DNA from: Phytoseiulus persimilis
Taxonomy: Eukaryota > Arthropoda > Arachnida > Mesostigmata > Phytoseiidae
DNA length: 64,000 nucleotides
Direction: 5' to 3'
Assembly: GCA_037576195.1 (NCBI GenBank)
Contig: CM075103.1
Span: 32,448,723-32,512,722 of the forward strand
Shown here piece by piece: positions 1 to 12,000 of this stretch. Position 1 is the stretch's first letter. Each line of letters opens with the position of its first letter. Position numbers and translations under genes: made by a program. The notes beneath the pieces are model-generated. The model made no database searches. It was given only the letters and a program-made list of their open reading frames with translations, and was not told the DNA's origin.

Positions 1-882
1 TGTATGTGATGGAGCGACTTCAGGTTCACGCCCGCTCGATTGAAGACCCACCTTCATGCAACAGGCTTGTTAGAGGGATGCCAAGACAAAAAAAAAAGCG
101 AAATGCGAACAATGCTAAGCATTCGCGCAGTATGATTTCGGATGCAATCTCCCAAAGTTCCGGATCGAGATGTCAACTTCTGTCGAACTCAATGAGAATG
201 TCTCCGTTGGCCGTGGAGATCAGGGACGAGTGCCGAATGAGAAGAGCGCCCAAGCATATAGTCCACTCCGAAAAATATCGTCGTTTCGAGTTTTCCTACA
301 TTTCACTCACTATACACATTGATTGAAAATTTCACCTCACTCTGAGCTCTGGTGCTCACTAGCGCCTCTGTTTCTTAGAATGTATTGTAGTACGTATCGA
401 GGCTTAAAAATACGCTCGTGGAGCCGTTGAAACAACTGGATCGCGCTCAGGCCCCCAAATCATTATTCACCACCTGGTCAGGGCTGAGAATTATTCACTG
501 AATTCCGTTATTCGTGTCGACTCCAGGAGGAGCCCGAAAACAGGAGCACTCCAGGAGCATCACATTTGTGGTTAGGCAGTGGTGAACATTCGAATCTATC
601 GGCATTCGGTGAAAAATTGACCCTTGTCGCCTTGTCAACACGATTTATCCTGTTCCGAGAATGCGTAATGAACTCAGGAATTCCGCCTCCTCGTGGTGGC
701 CTCTCGAATGCAAGGTCGCAAACTGCAACCAAGCATCGAACGTCTGCAAAGACCGAACAAAGTTGACCTCTGCGAAGACCAGCCCGGTAGAAGGAATCGA
801 GTTTTTTTCTATCAGTTCAGTGTGTGTTCAGCCGGACGGATTTGGGTCAAAGTTCTCGGTTATCTTGTGATCCTGTTCACAG
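1..882. other. Upstream region, no gene recognised
   Basis: Several short overlapping open frames occur but none resembles a known protein or has a convincing pair of splice sites. The stretch may hold the promoter, 5' UTR or a first exon of the DEG/ENaC gene; no TATA box or initiator could be singled out. Confidence 0.4.
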
Positions 883-912
883 CGAGAATCATCTGTTACG
901 AAGAAGCCCAAA

Positions 913-3668
913 ATGAGATCTCGCATGCCGAAAGGCTCGCGGCGAAAGCTGGAAGCCCTGGATGCGGTTCTTCGCTACGTGAACGCGGAGATTCTCAGGA
1001 AGGATCTCATCCTGACTTATGTTACACTCATTATCACCAGCCTCGGAATGTTTTATCAGTGCATCGACGTCCTATCCGGCTACCTCGAATATCCAACCAT
1101 CATGAACGTCTTGGAGGAGCGTGAAGCCGCGAAGTTTCCGGCGGTTACTATGTGCCTTAGCCCGTGGTATAATTTGACGATGGTTTGCGAGAAAACCAAC
1201 GGCCAGTGCTCAAAAAAAGACGTGGTATGGTTGGGCGTTTTTTCATTCAATCGCTTCAGGAAGTCCGATGATCCATCTCAGAGGGTTTCTAAGACAGGAA
1301 ATGATGGCGATCACTTTCAGATGCTCGCTCTTTCGTACCCGAAACATGCCTTCGACAGAGAGTGGCGCGAAGTCGGTTTGTCGGACCCTTCGGTACTCTT
1401 CTCGTGTAATATGACATCGTTCTTTCCTGAGTGCCCGAGTTTCGACTGCCGCAAGACGTGAGATCTCTCGAACAGCTCCGCTTCTTTTTTGCTTCATTAC
1501 TCTCCTCGGTAACCTATCATGTTCCTGTCCGTATATTGTCTGCCTGGTTGGAAATTTCAGACTCCAACACATCTACTACAAAACACCGATGATGGCTTGC
1601 TACGCTCTTGATTTGGACAGGTTTCTGCCGAGTGATCATCCGTACTTCAAATGTCCGCACTCCTGGTCTTATGGTACTTGAAGTGCTTGGATGCTGGATG
1701 CTAAGAATCGAATGGAGTCTCTGAAGATTTGTATACGCCAATGCGGAGGAGGCCCCGAGAATCCCGCCTTGGCCTAGCGGTCCTCAAATCAGACAGAAAT
1801 GTTCCCTCTTTACCCCTAGTGATTGTGACTTGACACGAATTTTTGCTCCCAGAACTCCAGGTCGAAGCACGCTGGAATCCGAACACCACTCTGACTTCGA
1901 TTGATATGCAATATTATCCGATATTCCTCCACGATACAACAGTTTATGCCCCGGAACCTATGTTCTCTGCCGCGATGCGGAAAGACGTCTTCGTGTATTA
2001 CACGATAACGCAACAAGATTGGAGCAGACTCAAGAAGCCCTATCATACAGATTGTTGGGACTATCAGCAACGCTTTGGTCGTAAAATGGAATCAATATAT
2101 AAGGGCTGGATGAATCAATTAGTGAGTATCGATGAGAGCTCTCCACGAGGGGATCGAAAGCTAGTCGGGCTCCTGAGTTTCATGCTCCAACAGCATCATC
2201 TCGCGAGCTCGTTTGCCTTAGTCATAGAATTATCTCCCCTCCACATTTCTTCGCTTCGCTCCAGCCGCGTGAGCTTTGTGCCCGTCCCCGATCTTTGAGG
2301 GGAAAAAGCAAGCAAGGGCTCATAGCGATGCCGGAACGGGCGCCGAGAAACCTCAGCTCACGCTTACGAGTTTCTCTCTCGATTCAAGAGCTGCGAGCAA
2401 CATTGCCGTATGATCCAGGAGCAGAAGCAGTGTAACTGTATTCGAACCATCAATGAATTCAGCCATTTCATGGAGGAGGATCTATGTGATGCCGTAGTCG
2501 ACGGTGAGCATTGTCAAAGTTTCTCACTTCTGTGCACTGGCGTTGTGGGTGCCGTGCGCGAGCTCCAGTCGGGCGTGGTTCTTTCAGAGTTCTCCCAACG
2601 AGCAGTTCCCGAGAAGTCGCTCCTGACATCTGGAGGTACATCCTGTAGGGGTTCTTGAAAAATAGAATTTCATCGGTGGGGAAACTCCGAGGACGCCTGG
2701 ATTTTTGAAAAAGGGCTGAGAAGGCGAAAAGCCCACCCCACCGCAATTCACTACATGCACTGAATCGACGCTCCGTGCTCAGTATTCTACAAGAGCTGCT
2801 GCCTCCCCAGACAAATGCAACGCCATCATGACAGCGAACAACTCGTACTTATACAGCGAATGCAATGGAGTCTGCAATTCGGAATGCAGGTGCGTTATTC
2901 CGAAGCAAGAGCATGTGGCTCGGCACAATGAGCACGCATCATAATCCATCTCAGCGCACGTACACCTCGTCTGGGGTAGCCGCCGGCTCGCAAATGCCCA
3001 CAGTTATCATCGGCCGAACGCCTAGAGTTCAATCTCGTCATTGATCGAGAGATCTCATCTACTTTTTATCAGCACACGGCGTTATGACATCCGCCTCAGT
3101 GGGGTTCAGAACTACTACTCGAAGAACCACAAGAAGAAGAAATTCGATGACATCATGAGCGGCTTCAGCGTGGCATTCAGCTCGGCGACTGTTGAAGTAT
3201 ACGACCTCGTGCCGGCAATGAACGTAGGTCTACTCTCTCGAAGCTTTTGTAGTACCGACCAATGCAGTACAACATAGGATCCAAGCAATGACGGTTCTCA
3301 CCCTGGGACCTTGATTCGACAAATTGCGTATGAGTTCTGCTGAGACAGCTTCCTCGCCTCAACGGCGATCTCTATGAATTGTTGCTTGGTTTCTTAGAGC
3401 ACTCATTCGACAAGCTCGGGCTTGCCTTTCCTCTCCGAGGTCTGATACTCGACTGCTCAGGTATGAAAAAAGGCCTTCGCCCTTATTTCAGAGCGAGATG
3501 CTTTTTGGAATAATCGCAGGATTCATCGGCGTCTGGGTGGGATTGGCGTTCTCAGACGTCGCAGAATACGTCGTTCTGCTCATCCCTCCGCCGAAAAAGG
3601 AGGTCCTCGAAAATCCGACCGAGTCCCTTCCGCCGAACTACCGTCACTCTCTCTATAATCACTACTGA
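913..3668 (+). CDS. DEG/ENaC (pickpocket/ASIC-like) sodium channel, 7 exons
   Basis: Predicted amiloride-sensitive-type cation channel subunit of the plasma membrane; the family forms trimeric Na+ channels in mechanosensation, taste or pheromone sensing. Exons by splice sites and phase: 913-1457, 1561-1673, 1853-2121, 2389-2503, 2811-2889, 3073-3223, 3492-3668. They sum to 1449 nt, exactly 482 codons plus TGA. Seen: short cytosolic N-terminus; TM1 about residues 32-50; the family hallmark FPAVTMC at 75-81; a cysteine-rich ectodomain with an ACYALD segment like the family's G-x-CYTFN box; PYHTDCWDY; a CxxxC...CNC region; TM2 about 427-455 followed by a ~27-residue tail. Length is normal for the family. 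Oddities: the usual His-Gly gating motif before TM1 is not visible, and the TM2 filter reads GLA where G-x-S is expected. An acceptor-like site ending at 882 leaves the frame open into this exon, so a further 5' exon is possible. Family call is firm; ligand and role unknown. Confidence 0.93.
3398..3460 (+). other. Possible cryptic cassette exon in last DEG/ENaC intron
   Basis: Inside the last intron (3224-3491) a 63-nt block is bounded by a good acceptor (pyrimidine-rich tract ending TTCTTAG) and a good donor (CTCAG|GTATGA). Joined to the preceding exon in phase 0 it hits an in-frame TGA before TM2. An alternative upstream donor at 3228 keeps it open but throws TM2 out of frame. Skipping it gives a perfect family-like join into TM2. 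It may be a decoy or poison exon, or chance. Confidence 0.3.
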
Positions 3669-6600
3669 ATAGGCACCCGAGCTCTACTGCTCCCGCTGTC
3701 CACGCCCAAGTTGAACAGTAAACACTGAGGGGACGAACAGAAACGTTTCCACTCGCCGTAGGACTCAAATCCTATGATTGCGGTCGACGGAGCCGCGGCT
3801 TCCAGGTTCCCCGTGATGTGATTCTCAACCACTATATGAGGGAAACAAAAAAGTGAATGTCGCAGAGGACCAGCTTGGATAACAATAGTGGTTCTTCCCC
3901 CGGAATGCGTCGGAGACGAAGATCCAAGGTCATCCCTCATGTGAAGCGAGAAGAATGCAGGCATTAAGGAGTATCGAAAGGGTTGTACCAAGGCTGATCA
4001 TCAGGAACATGATGTTCAGTCCTGGGAAGCCATACAAGATCGATACATCGCTCTCGTGAAACAATGTTATAGGTCGCCGCCTTTGGCTGTACACGAGCAA
4101 TGTTCATGCATATCTGTGGTGCTCTTTTCTCACTATATGGCATCCGTTCCTCCGCAGTATCCTTTTCCGTCGGGGTGGTTCCACCACGATTGTGCTCACA
4201 CATTAAAAACACGGTTTCACCCCCTCCGTCGCGTCCAGACACGCTCGTTTGTGTACCAACATCAACCCATAATCCTTGCCGAGAGCATATACTTCTTCAA
4301 GCTTTCTATACACATCGCAGATGCGTGTTATTTATGTGATAGAGAATCATCTGTATCGAGCTGAACAATCGCCGAGAATGGTCCCGGAAACAAGTTATGA
4401 TAATGAAAATTCCCTAATACGTTAAGAGAATACGTTACAGAATGTCGCTCGACCCACGGTTATTGAGAAATCCGACGGGTCACGGGGGACAGTAACAGCG
4501 ACGGATCCCGAAAATATCTTCCATGTAGAGGAACAAACTCATGTTCGATGGGGCACAGTATTTTATGAGAGCAGAATGATTAGTCCAGTGAGGATTTGTT
4601 CTCCGTGCTCTCAGGTTACTCTGCTGGGGAGCTACGGGTGTGCCGCAATGTCAGTAAGCGAAGGAAAAACGGGCTCCGGAGTTAGCAGCAGTTGGTTGAC
4701 GCCACGAACACGTCTGATGACACGGAAATTCCCGCAATTCGGAAGTTTGCCGTAATGAACGAAGCCGCAGAATCAGAGAAGATCATTTAGCCATAACAGA
4801 GCCAGCGAGTTTTTTAGGATCCGGGCGAGACATACTTGTGAAAATAATCTCAGGGTGCTACCCGTGAGCATTCCAGATATTCCGCACTTCGTCATCGAAT
4901 TTCATCCCTGACCGTTGAAGCCGCACGACGTCGAAAGGATGAGGAATTTGATGGAGCCTCTTTTAGTGCGGAAGAAGTTTTCCTCGAATGCTCAGGACTC
5001 TCAAACACAAGTATTTGATCGGAGACTCGAAAGCTTGAGCGTCTGTCTTCAAACTCAATACTTGAGGCCGCGATAATCCGGCTTACAGGAAGGAGTGCGT
5101 CGGATAAGTTCAAAAGCGCATGGAAACACGACTGCGCAAACTAGTCACGAACAACTCGGCGTTCAGAGCTCGTCACTCTCGCTTGCAGATGATTTTGCTT
5201 TAGATATCGTTGTTCGTTCGCGAGAGAATCTCACAGGGATAACGAACGATCACCGAATCCATTTGGCCGGACTCGGGAAGAAGATATTATTCGTAACATG
5301 CTCCTACCACTCATTTCGGCCGACTTCGGGCATCAAGCCTTCGGGCATCAAGCATGGCGCTATGCCTCCGGCATACTTGCGTGCCAGTGACCTCAACCTC
5401 TGGGCAACGATGACCTACACATCAATCTATCCTCAATATGTCTAAAGACTGTTGTGGGTCTTGGTTGAGGAGCATCAGTGTAACGGTCGCACTATCAGCT
5501 GAGAATTGAACCGCATCTGCCGGGAAAAAGTTGTGGGTAGCGTACGGGAAAAGTAGAGAGATTGAACCAGTTATGGGACACTGACCCGATTTACAATAGG
5601 TCGATGGCTCTTGTGAGTAGCCCTTTCCACCGCTTATCAATTGTTGTTCGAGGGGACGATGTAAGAATCTTGCAGTTGGTTACAATTCTCCCCTGATGAC
5701 TGCACCAATTTACGAGTATATGAGTTCCCTCGAAAGTCGCCAATAGCTAGAACGTTTTAACAAGCGCATATGGAGGCTTCAACAGTCCCTCCCCAGGCAA
5801 CACGATTTGGAGGATTCCTGAAGAGGTTCTGGTTTGAGCAGCACCTCTGTCTCGCCGGCTGCAGGGTGCAGCCGCACACGCGGCAAGTAGCGGAATCGGT
5901 CGAATTCCAGAAATGCTTGAGTTGCTAGCGGCATCTCCGAAAGATTATCAGCCCTTCGATTCGAATCTCCTCGTACCCCTCGGCCATACGGCGAATTCCC
6001 CAAGAGGAACGAGCAATTTTCGAGAGCTCTTGGCGGGAGATGCTTGCTTTGTGGTGCGTACGGAGACGGGTATGCCGTTCTTCCGGTTAAATGCGCAGGA
6101 AGCATTAATTCACCTGAAAAACTGTCAGTCAAAGTGGGCTCAGCGCTACGTGCGGTTCCCGCATGACTGCAATCGGTGTCTGCAGAGCTCACCATCGAGG
6201 GGTCCCTGATCAAGGAGAATGCGAAACATTGGAGATAACTCATGGGATATCGATGCTTCGATTTTTTCTTTTCAAACGGATGGGCACTGTGGCCGTTCTA
6301 CGATGTAACAGGGCCGAGTCTGAGGAGACTCTCAGTCATGGAGGAGTCTCCATTCCCATGCTCTCACTGGAGGTCTCATCTCGTGGGATTCGAGCCTTTT
6401 CTGCCGTCAGAATCTCGTCCGTGACGTTGACGGGGATTTAATAGAGGAGGAACATCGGCTCGGGGGAATTTCGTTGACGTTCAGGACCTCCGATGAGTCG
6501 CACTGAGTTTCGGTCCCTATCAGGGCACTTGTTTTTTTCGCTCGATCTCGGCGAGTTGTTCATCTTTCAATATTTCGATTAGGGACGTATCGCCGGCTTT

Positions 6601-7750
6601 GGTTGCTTCCTCAAAAGGCAGACACTCTTGCGCCGCAACTAGCAGGACACTCGACGCATCGCTCTCACCCGTATCCTCATACGCTGCCGTACTCCCGACC
6701 GTGGCGCGTACCGATTTCTTCGGCCCAAACGAGGCTCCGAATCAAAGGTTTTCGTGCCCGCAAATAGGCTCAGTTGTATCATGAGAAACAGAGCGAACTT
6801 TCCCTACTTTCGGTTAACATAACGGCGACTGGAGAGTTTCACCGGCTCTGCTGTTGTCCTGTGTTGCTTGTCCCGGAGTAAGTACATTCGTTTCTCCTCG
6901 ACGGCGCAGCACAGGAAACGAGCGAGCGCGGCCAGTGCAGACGGTCGCTAGAGAGTCGCTTTGTGTTTCCTCTGACATCTTTTGTCAAGCAAAGCCGCGA
7001 ACCGCAGCATTCCGGTGCGGTGGATTAGAATGGGTAGAGATATAGCTGAATGTGATGACGCTCGTGCGGGGCGGAGCGACTAGAACAGATCCCTTTAATC
7101 CCTCCTCCTCCTCCTCGACTCGACGACGTTTTCGTTGCAACAGAGACCTGCATTGACAAAGTAATTCTCGTGCCACCTGTTGAGTTTCTCAACTGCTCTC
7201 TGGCCCTTGGATGACCCCGGGCTCAGGGCGTCAGATCCAGAGCCCTCGGTGACCATGACAAAAACTTCGGTCAAATTGCAAGGTAGAATCGTTGACAGGA
7301 TGACAGGAGCTGCCGCCTGCTCGTGCTGCGAGGAAGGAACGCTACTCTGCTTCCCAATCTTCTCTCACCAATCCATTCTGCGTAGAAGTACCCGAAAGAG
7401 GAAAACCCGACAATTCGACAGCGCTGCTTCGAAAACTCGACGAAGTTCAAATGCGGCGCTGTGAATACAACTCGCACTGCATGCAGAATGAAGATAACGC
7501 AAAGAAACGTATACTTGGGATTCCATTGCACGCTGTTCTCAATCTTCGATGAAAAGGTCTCTAACTTCACAGTTCTGGATGTTCAGCGTTTTTTACATCT
7601 TGGGCGCATATTTGCATCGATGTTCCCCACTTTTCTGGTGCATAAACGCGCAGGCTATGATCATCAGCGGAATCTTGAAGTTTCTGCATTATCCATTATC
7701 CACCTGCTATCAATCCCTGTATATGATGTTTCTTTGGAGAGATAATCTGG
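3669..7750. other. Intergenic or intronic stretch, no supported gene
   Basis: Follows the channel stop codon. Open stretches at 4056-4364, 5095-5445 (containing an imperfect 15-bp direct repeat near 5326-5360), 5913-6209 and 7549-7764 were read in all frames. None shows a recognisable domain or a consistent exon chain. Some may be decayed coding fragments. The 5913-6209 stretch is discussed among the findings. Confidence 0.4.
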
Positions 7751-7988
7751 AATCCCCCAGATAGCGGAGCCCCCACATAACCCAAGATCCCCCAGATAAC
7801 CGACCTTAAAAATAACGGATTCCCCAGATTACGAGCCCCTCGGTTGACGAACCGACTTATGCGCGAGCATTCGTACGAGCTAAGCGCACGGTACGGACGA
7901 TGAGAGTTTGCGGAATCAGGGGTCTCGAACTTCGTGTCCCGAATTTCCAAGAGCTGCCAAGACCCTCGGGTCAGATATCTGGGGGATT
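7751..7988. repeat. Short element with 13-bp inverted ends
   Basis: A perfect 13-nt inverted pair (AATCCCCCAGATA at 7751-7763, its reverse complement at 7976-7988) bounds about 238 bp. Near-copies of the left end recur close by (around 7790 and 7820), making a small cluster of CCCCCAGAT words. It could be a short foldback or MITE remnant. No target-site duplication was established. Confidence 0.35.
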
Positions 7989-8896
7989 TGCTGCGAGTGA
8001 ATGCTTACTGAAACTGAAATCTGAAGGTGAATGTTGACTCACCACCGTAAGAGCCGTTTCATTCAGGAGCTCATTCATCAATCCACTTGAAAGGACAGAA
8101 GGAGTGGAATTGTTAAGGCTGGAGGTTGTTCGCCCGCCGTCATGTGTGGAGCTCGATTCTCCCATCTAGCTTCTGATCGAGAGCGAGCAAGTTTCCCGCT
8201 ATCAGCTCAGTACTTCCGACCTCGAGCTCTCCGAAAATCCTCAGATTTGGCCCCTGGTGACTCCTCTTCCTCGACTGTCCGACGCCTCCACCGCGTCTCA
8301 ATCCTCTCCATGCACTGCCCTTTGCTCAATCGGGTCCCCTTCCCCGTTCGTGCTTTTCACTCAGCTCACACATGCTCCTGGAGAACTCTGCCCTCTCCAC
8401 AATCCCTCTCTCCCACGAGTCCTATTTTTTTCCGCTGCAGTCCCAGCCTGGCAAACAATCCTGAGCACAAGAACTAATTATGTCGAATCAACTACCACCG
8501 GAGGTCGAGGGTCGTCGAGCGTGACCCTTGTGAAGTCGAGAGCTCTCCAACTCTTCAAAGATTTCAAGCGGCCTGTCGGAGGTCCCACAATCGTGCTCCA
8601 CTAGACATCATGACGTTTAAGCCGATTCTCTACCGATAGATTCATTCGCTCGCATCTTGCAGATTCGCCGGGATTGAATTGGGAATCTCACCACCATCTT
8701 CCATCACGGAACGGAATCGACGAGTGAGTATAGCTTTACGGGGAGCCATAATGAGAGGCACCGGCTTCGAAGCCATGGTCCGCAGCGTAGAGTTCGCGAG
8801 GACTTCTGAAGCAATCGAGCTCAAGGTCGAGTTCCGATTCTCAGAAACTGCGCTTTCTGACATTTATCAAATATTACACCATGCAGCCTGGAAATC

Positions 8897-9038
8897 AGCC
8901 CTCAGGAACTTGGAGTGACGGAGACGGATTCTGAGAATCAGCTATGGGATGATTCAAAATCGATGGAATCCGCGCATTCACGGAATCCAGGTGCTGCACG
9001 TGAGGTCTGCCGGAAGCGGATCGGCCAGACCAAGTGCG
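8897..9038 (+). repeat. Dispersed ~142-bp repeat, copy 1
   Basis: About 142 bp match a second copy at 11133-11274 in the same orientation, at roughly 80-85% identity by eye. The match starts near AGCCCTCAG and stops abruptly at CAAGTGCG in both copies, with unrelated flanks. Sharp shared edges suggest a small mobile repeat rather than gene duplication. I do not recognise the family and see no terminal inverted repeats. Confidence 0.6.
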
Positions 9039-12000
9039 ATTGTATCGCACAAAAGAGAGTTATTCTCCGAACGAAGCTTGGTTTGATTCGAACGGATGAA
9101 CAAAAGTTTCTCCGACTCGATTCTGACGTACATGTCGGGAACATATTGTTGGTCAAGTCGGCCGCAGCTCAAAATTTGACTGTCGGTGTCGTCGCGAACC
9201 ATCAGTCTATCCGCATGAAAATTCATTGAACCAATCTTGTTGGTTTTTTTTTTCATTGGTCGCAGGATTGCGCAGCCTCAGGTTGAAACGATATCCATCT
9301 TGCCCATCCCATAGCTGTAATGGATATTGGAGAGCGTCATAGGATCGATTGGTTTCCGGAATCCGATGAAGATCGCCATGCCTACGACGAATAACGATGT
9401 CACGCGGGTGGAATTGGTCTCCGACGATGAAAACTGCCACTTCGTCGGTGGTTGGAGCGTTGCACCGTCTCACGTGCTGCTTAACCGTAGCTCTTCAGGA
9501 GCGAATCATGACAGCGCTTTTTGATTTGATGACATGACAGCATTTGATCGAGGGCTGTTTTGAAAATGCGGATTGAGTGGTTTTGTTGGTGAAGAAAATC
9601 CTGCAACGCGAGCACAATGGGTTGTCTGGTGCCGCTGTTGAATCACTGACGCTGATCGGCTTGCTCCTCTCTGTTCCCCATGAAGTATATTCGGAGGAAC
9701 GTCGGCTCCCCATCAGGAGGGGGTAATAGTGAGCCCATGAGATGGTAAACCTGACCCTGCGCCTTGAACATCGGCAGTTGTCACGACAGATTCTCGGGGC
9801 TCCAGAATAGGTCGTTTGGAAACATGAATTATAATTACGGATGCTTTTCAGAAAATGTTTCGACTCCGACTTCACACCAGAAAGCAATGGCGACAGCGGC
9901 TCGGGTGGCGGAATAGACGTGGCAGGTTCACCTTCCCGTTCCGACAGCAGAGCCCTGATGGTTCCGCTTGAAACTTTCGGGCACGACAGTAGCCACAAAG
10001 CTTGTCCATTTTCCCAATGAGTGCACTCGGATGAACACTGAAGTCTCGATTGGGAACGTAATTGAACGCAACATTAGTCCAATCATTTGGGGATGGCACC
10101 CTTGAGCCCGCAAAACGTCCACCATCAGCTCGAGAGTCCGGCAGAAAGAGTGAGTCGCTTCCGACGTTGCCAGTATCCACTATTCCCAGGCGCTCACGGT
10201 CTGACATTGACGAGGATAGTGGATCGTCGGCGAGTGGAAGACTCGGAACGTCCTCACTTGAGCACATCGGAGCGTTGGCCCCAGTCCCGTGGATGTCAAG
10301 CTGACGGCTGGCGTCATGTGTCGCTATGCGTTCCCCTGCAGTTTCCAAAAGTCTCGCGCGTTCCGGACTTTGGCCGACAGCCTGGAGAGATGGGTGGGTT
10401 CACTGAGCCACATCGTGAGATGACATCCTCAAACCGTATGTTCACGATTTATCGTTCTTTGCCCTCGATAAATACGACGCGCTCGTGGCACAACGAAAGA
10501 ATTGAACTTCGTTATCGGTCGAGGCCGCACATCTGTTTGTTACCGTGGAGAAAAACTGAGGGTCAAGTTCAGTAGCTGGACCAGTGGTACCGTAGGCTTA
10601 CGTTCCACATCGGTCTCATTGAAGACCAGTATCTTGGACGCGAGCGAGCCGCTGACGGCGTAACCGGTGATGTGTGCTACTCGACAGTGCCGCCAAGCAC
10701 AACTCTGGGTGGTTTCAGTTTCGTTGCAGTTAGCTTCCGGCACAACACTCGAACCCTCGCGGGAGAATGTAAGCCTACATTAACACAGCGCACACCGGCA
10801 GCCGAAGCGGCTGGGCGAGCCGCGCCGTTTCGAACTAAAGGATACCGCGGCCGGCGACAAGGGAGTTGTCGAGTTTCCTCCGCATTCCGGGTCCCGGAGG
10901 TTCCACGAAAACTATCAGGCAGCCCATAACCATTTGGGGCCGATTCCGCGTAAGTAAACGCGGTTTCGTCACGCTTCGAGCTGTTGTCGCGGCGTTTATC
11001 CGGATCACAGGTTAGACAGTCCGGCGTCTATGATTCATATACCAACAGATTAAAGCAACAAGAGAAATCGCCCAAGTTCATCGAAGGATCTGACGAGTAG
11101 CGGCCCTCACTCCCGGCCCCGCCTGACTACGAGCCCTCAGAAACCTGACGTCACGGGGACGGATTCCGAAAATCAGGTATGGGATGATCCAGAAATTAAT
11201 GAAACCCGCGCATTTACGGAATTCAGGTGCTGCACGCGAGGTCTGCCGGAAGCGGATTTGCCAGACCAAGTGCGTCGGTTTTTTCACGGTCCTCGCTCCA
11301 GCCTATCGCTTGAGGCATTGCTGACCTGGGTTGCGCAGATCAGCCACCAACGGTCGGTCTGTTACCAGGCGCGCAGGAAATATTTTTCGTCGTGACAACG
11401 AAGGAACTCTGCAAACCATCTCTGGGGAGGTCGGCAGGGCCCGAGAATCGGCCTGCTGTTGCGGAAAGCGTACTTACGGCTGTGGTACGACACACACACA
11501 TCTGCGCGGGCCCCGCATATTTCACACAGAAACAGACTCGACGGCGAGCACGATAAGCGGACGTAATGGTCGAACGAAACTCCGGAACTTCACAGGAACT
11601 TCAAGGAACAGACGCAGAACTTTGGAAAGAGCAGCGGCGGGCCTCCACGGACAATAATGCTGGTGGAACGCTGTTTTGAATCGCTCGACAATCTCGTCCA
11701 TTCGAAAAGAATCCATGGTTTTCGGAGAGATGGATCAGAGGTCGGGGAACGCGCAGAGTTCTCGCAGAAGGTAGCGGTATCGAGGTTCGTGCTCTCCCAA
11801 CTCCGGACTTGCCGCCAGCTTTGGTTGTTTTCGTCAGCAATGTTTGAACTCCCTCCCGACCACAGCACATTCTACTCTCTCGATCATTTCACTATTTCTC
11901 CGGAATGGTGGCCGCTTCCGTGTCGATCCGCTGGAAAATTGAGAAACCAAATCACGAAGGATCGTCGGATCCAAAGCGGATCGCAGCACCATGAAGGATG

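Noticed and set aside
693-1124. 143-codon + ORF overlapping the channel start
   Set aside because: Out-of-frame shadow of the DEG/ENaC first exon, whose frame carries the TM1 and FPAVTMC motifs.
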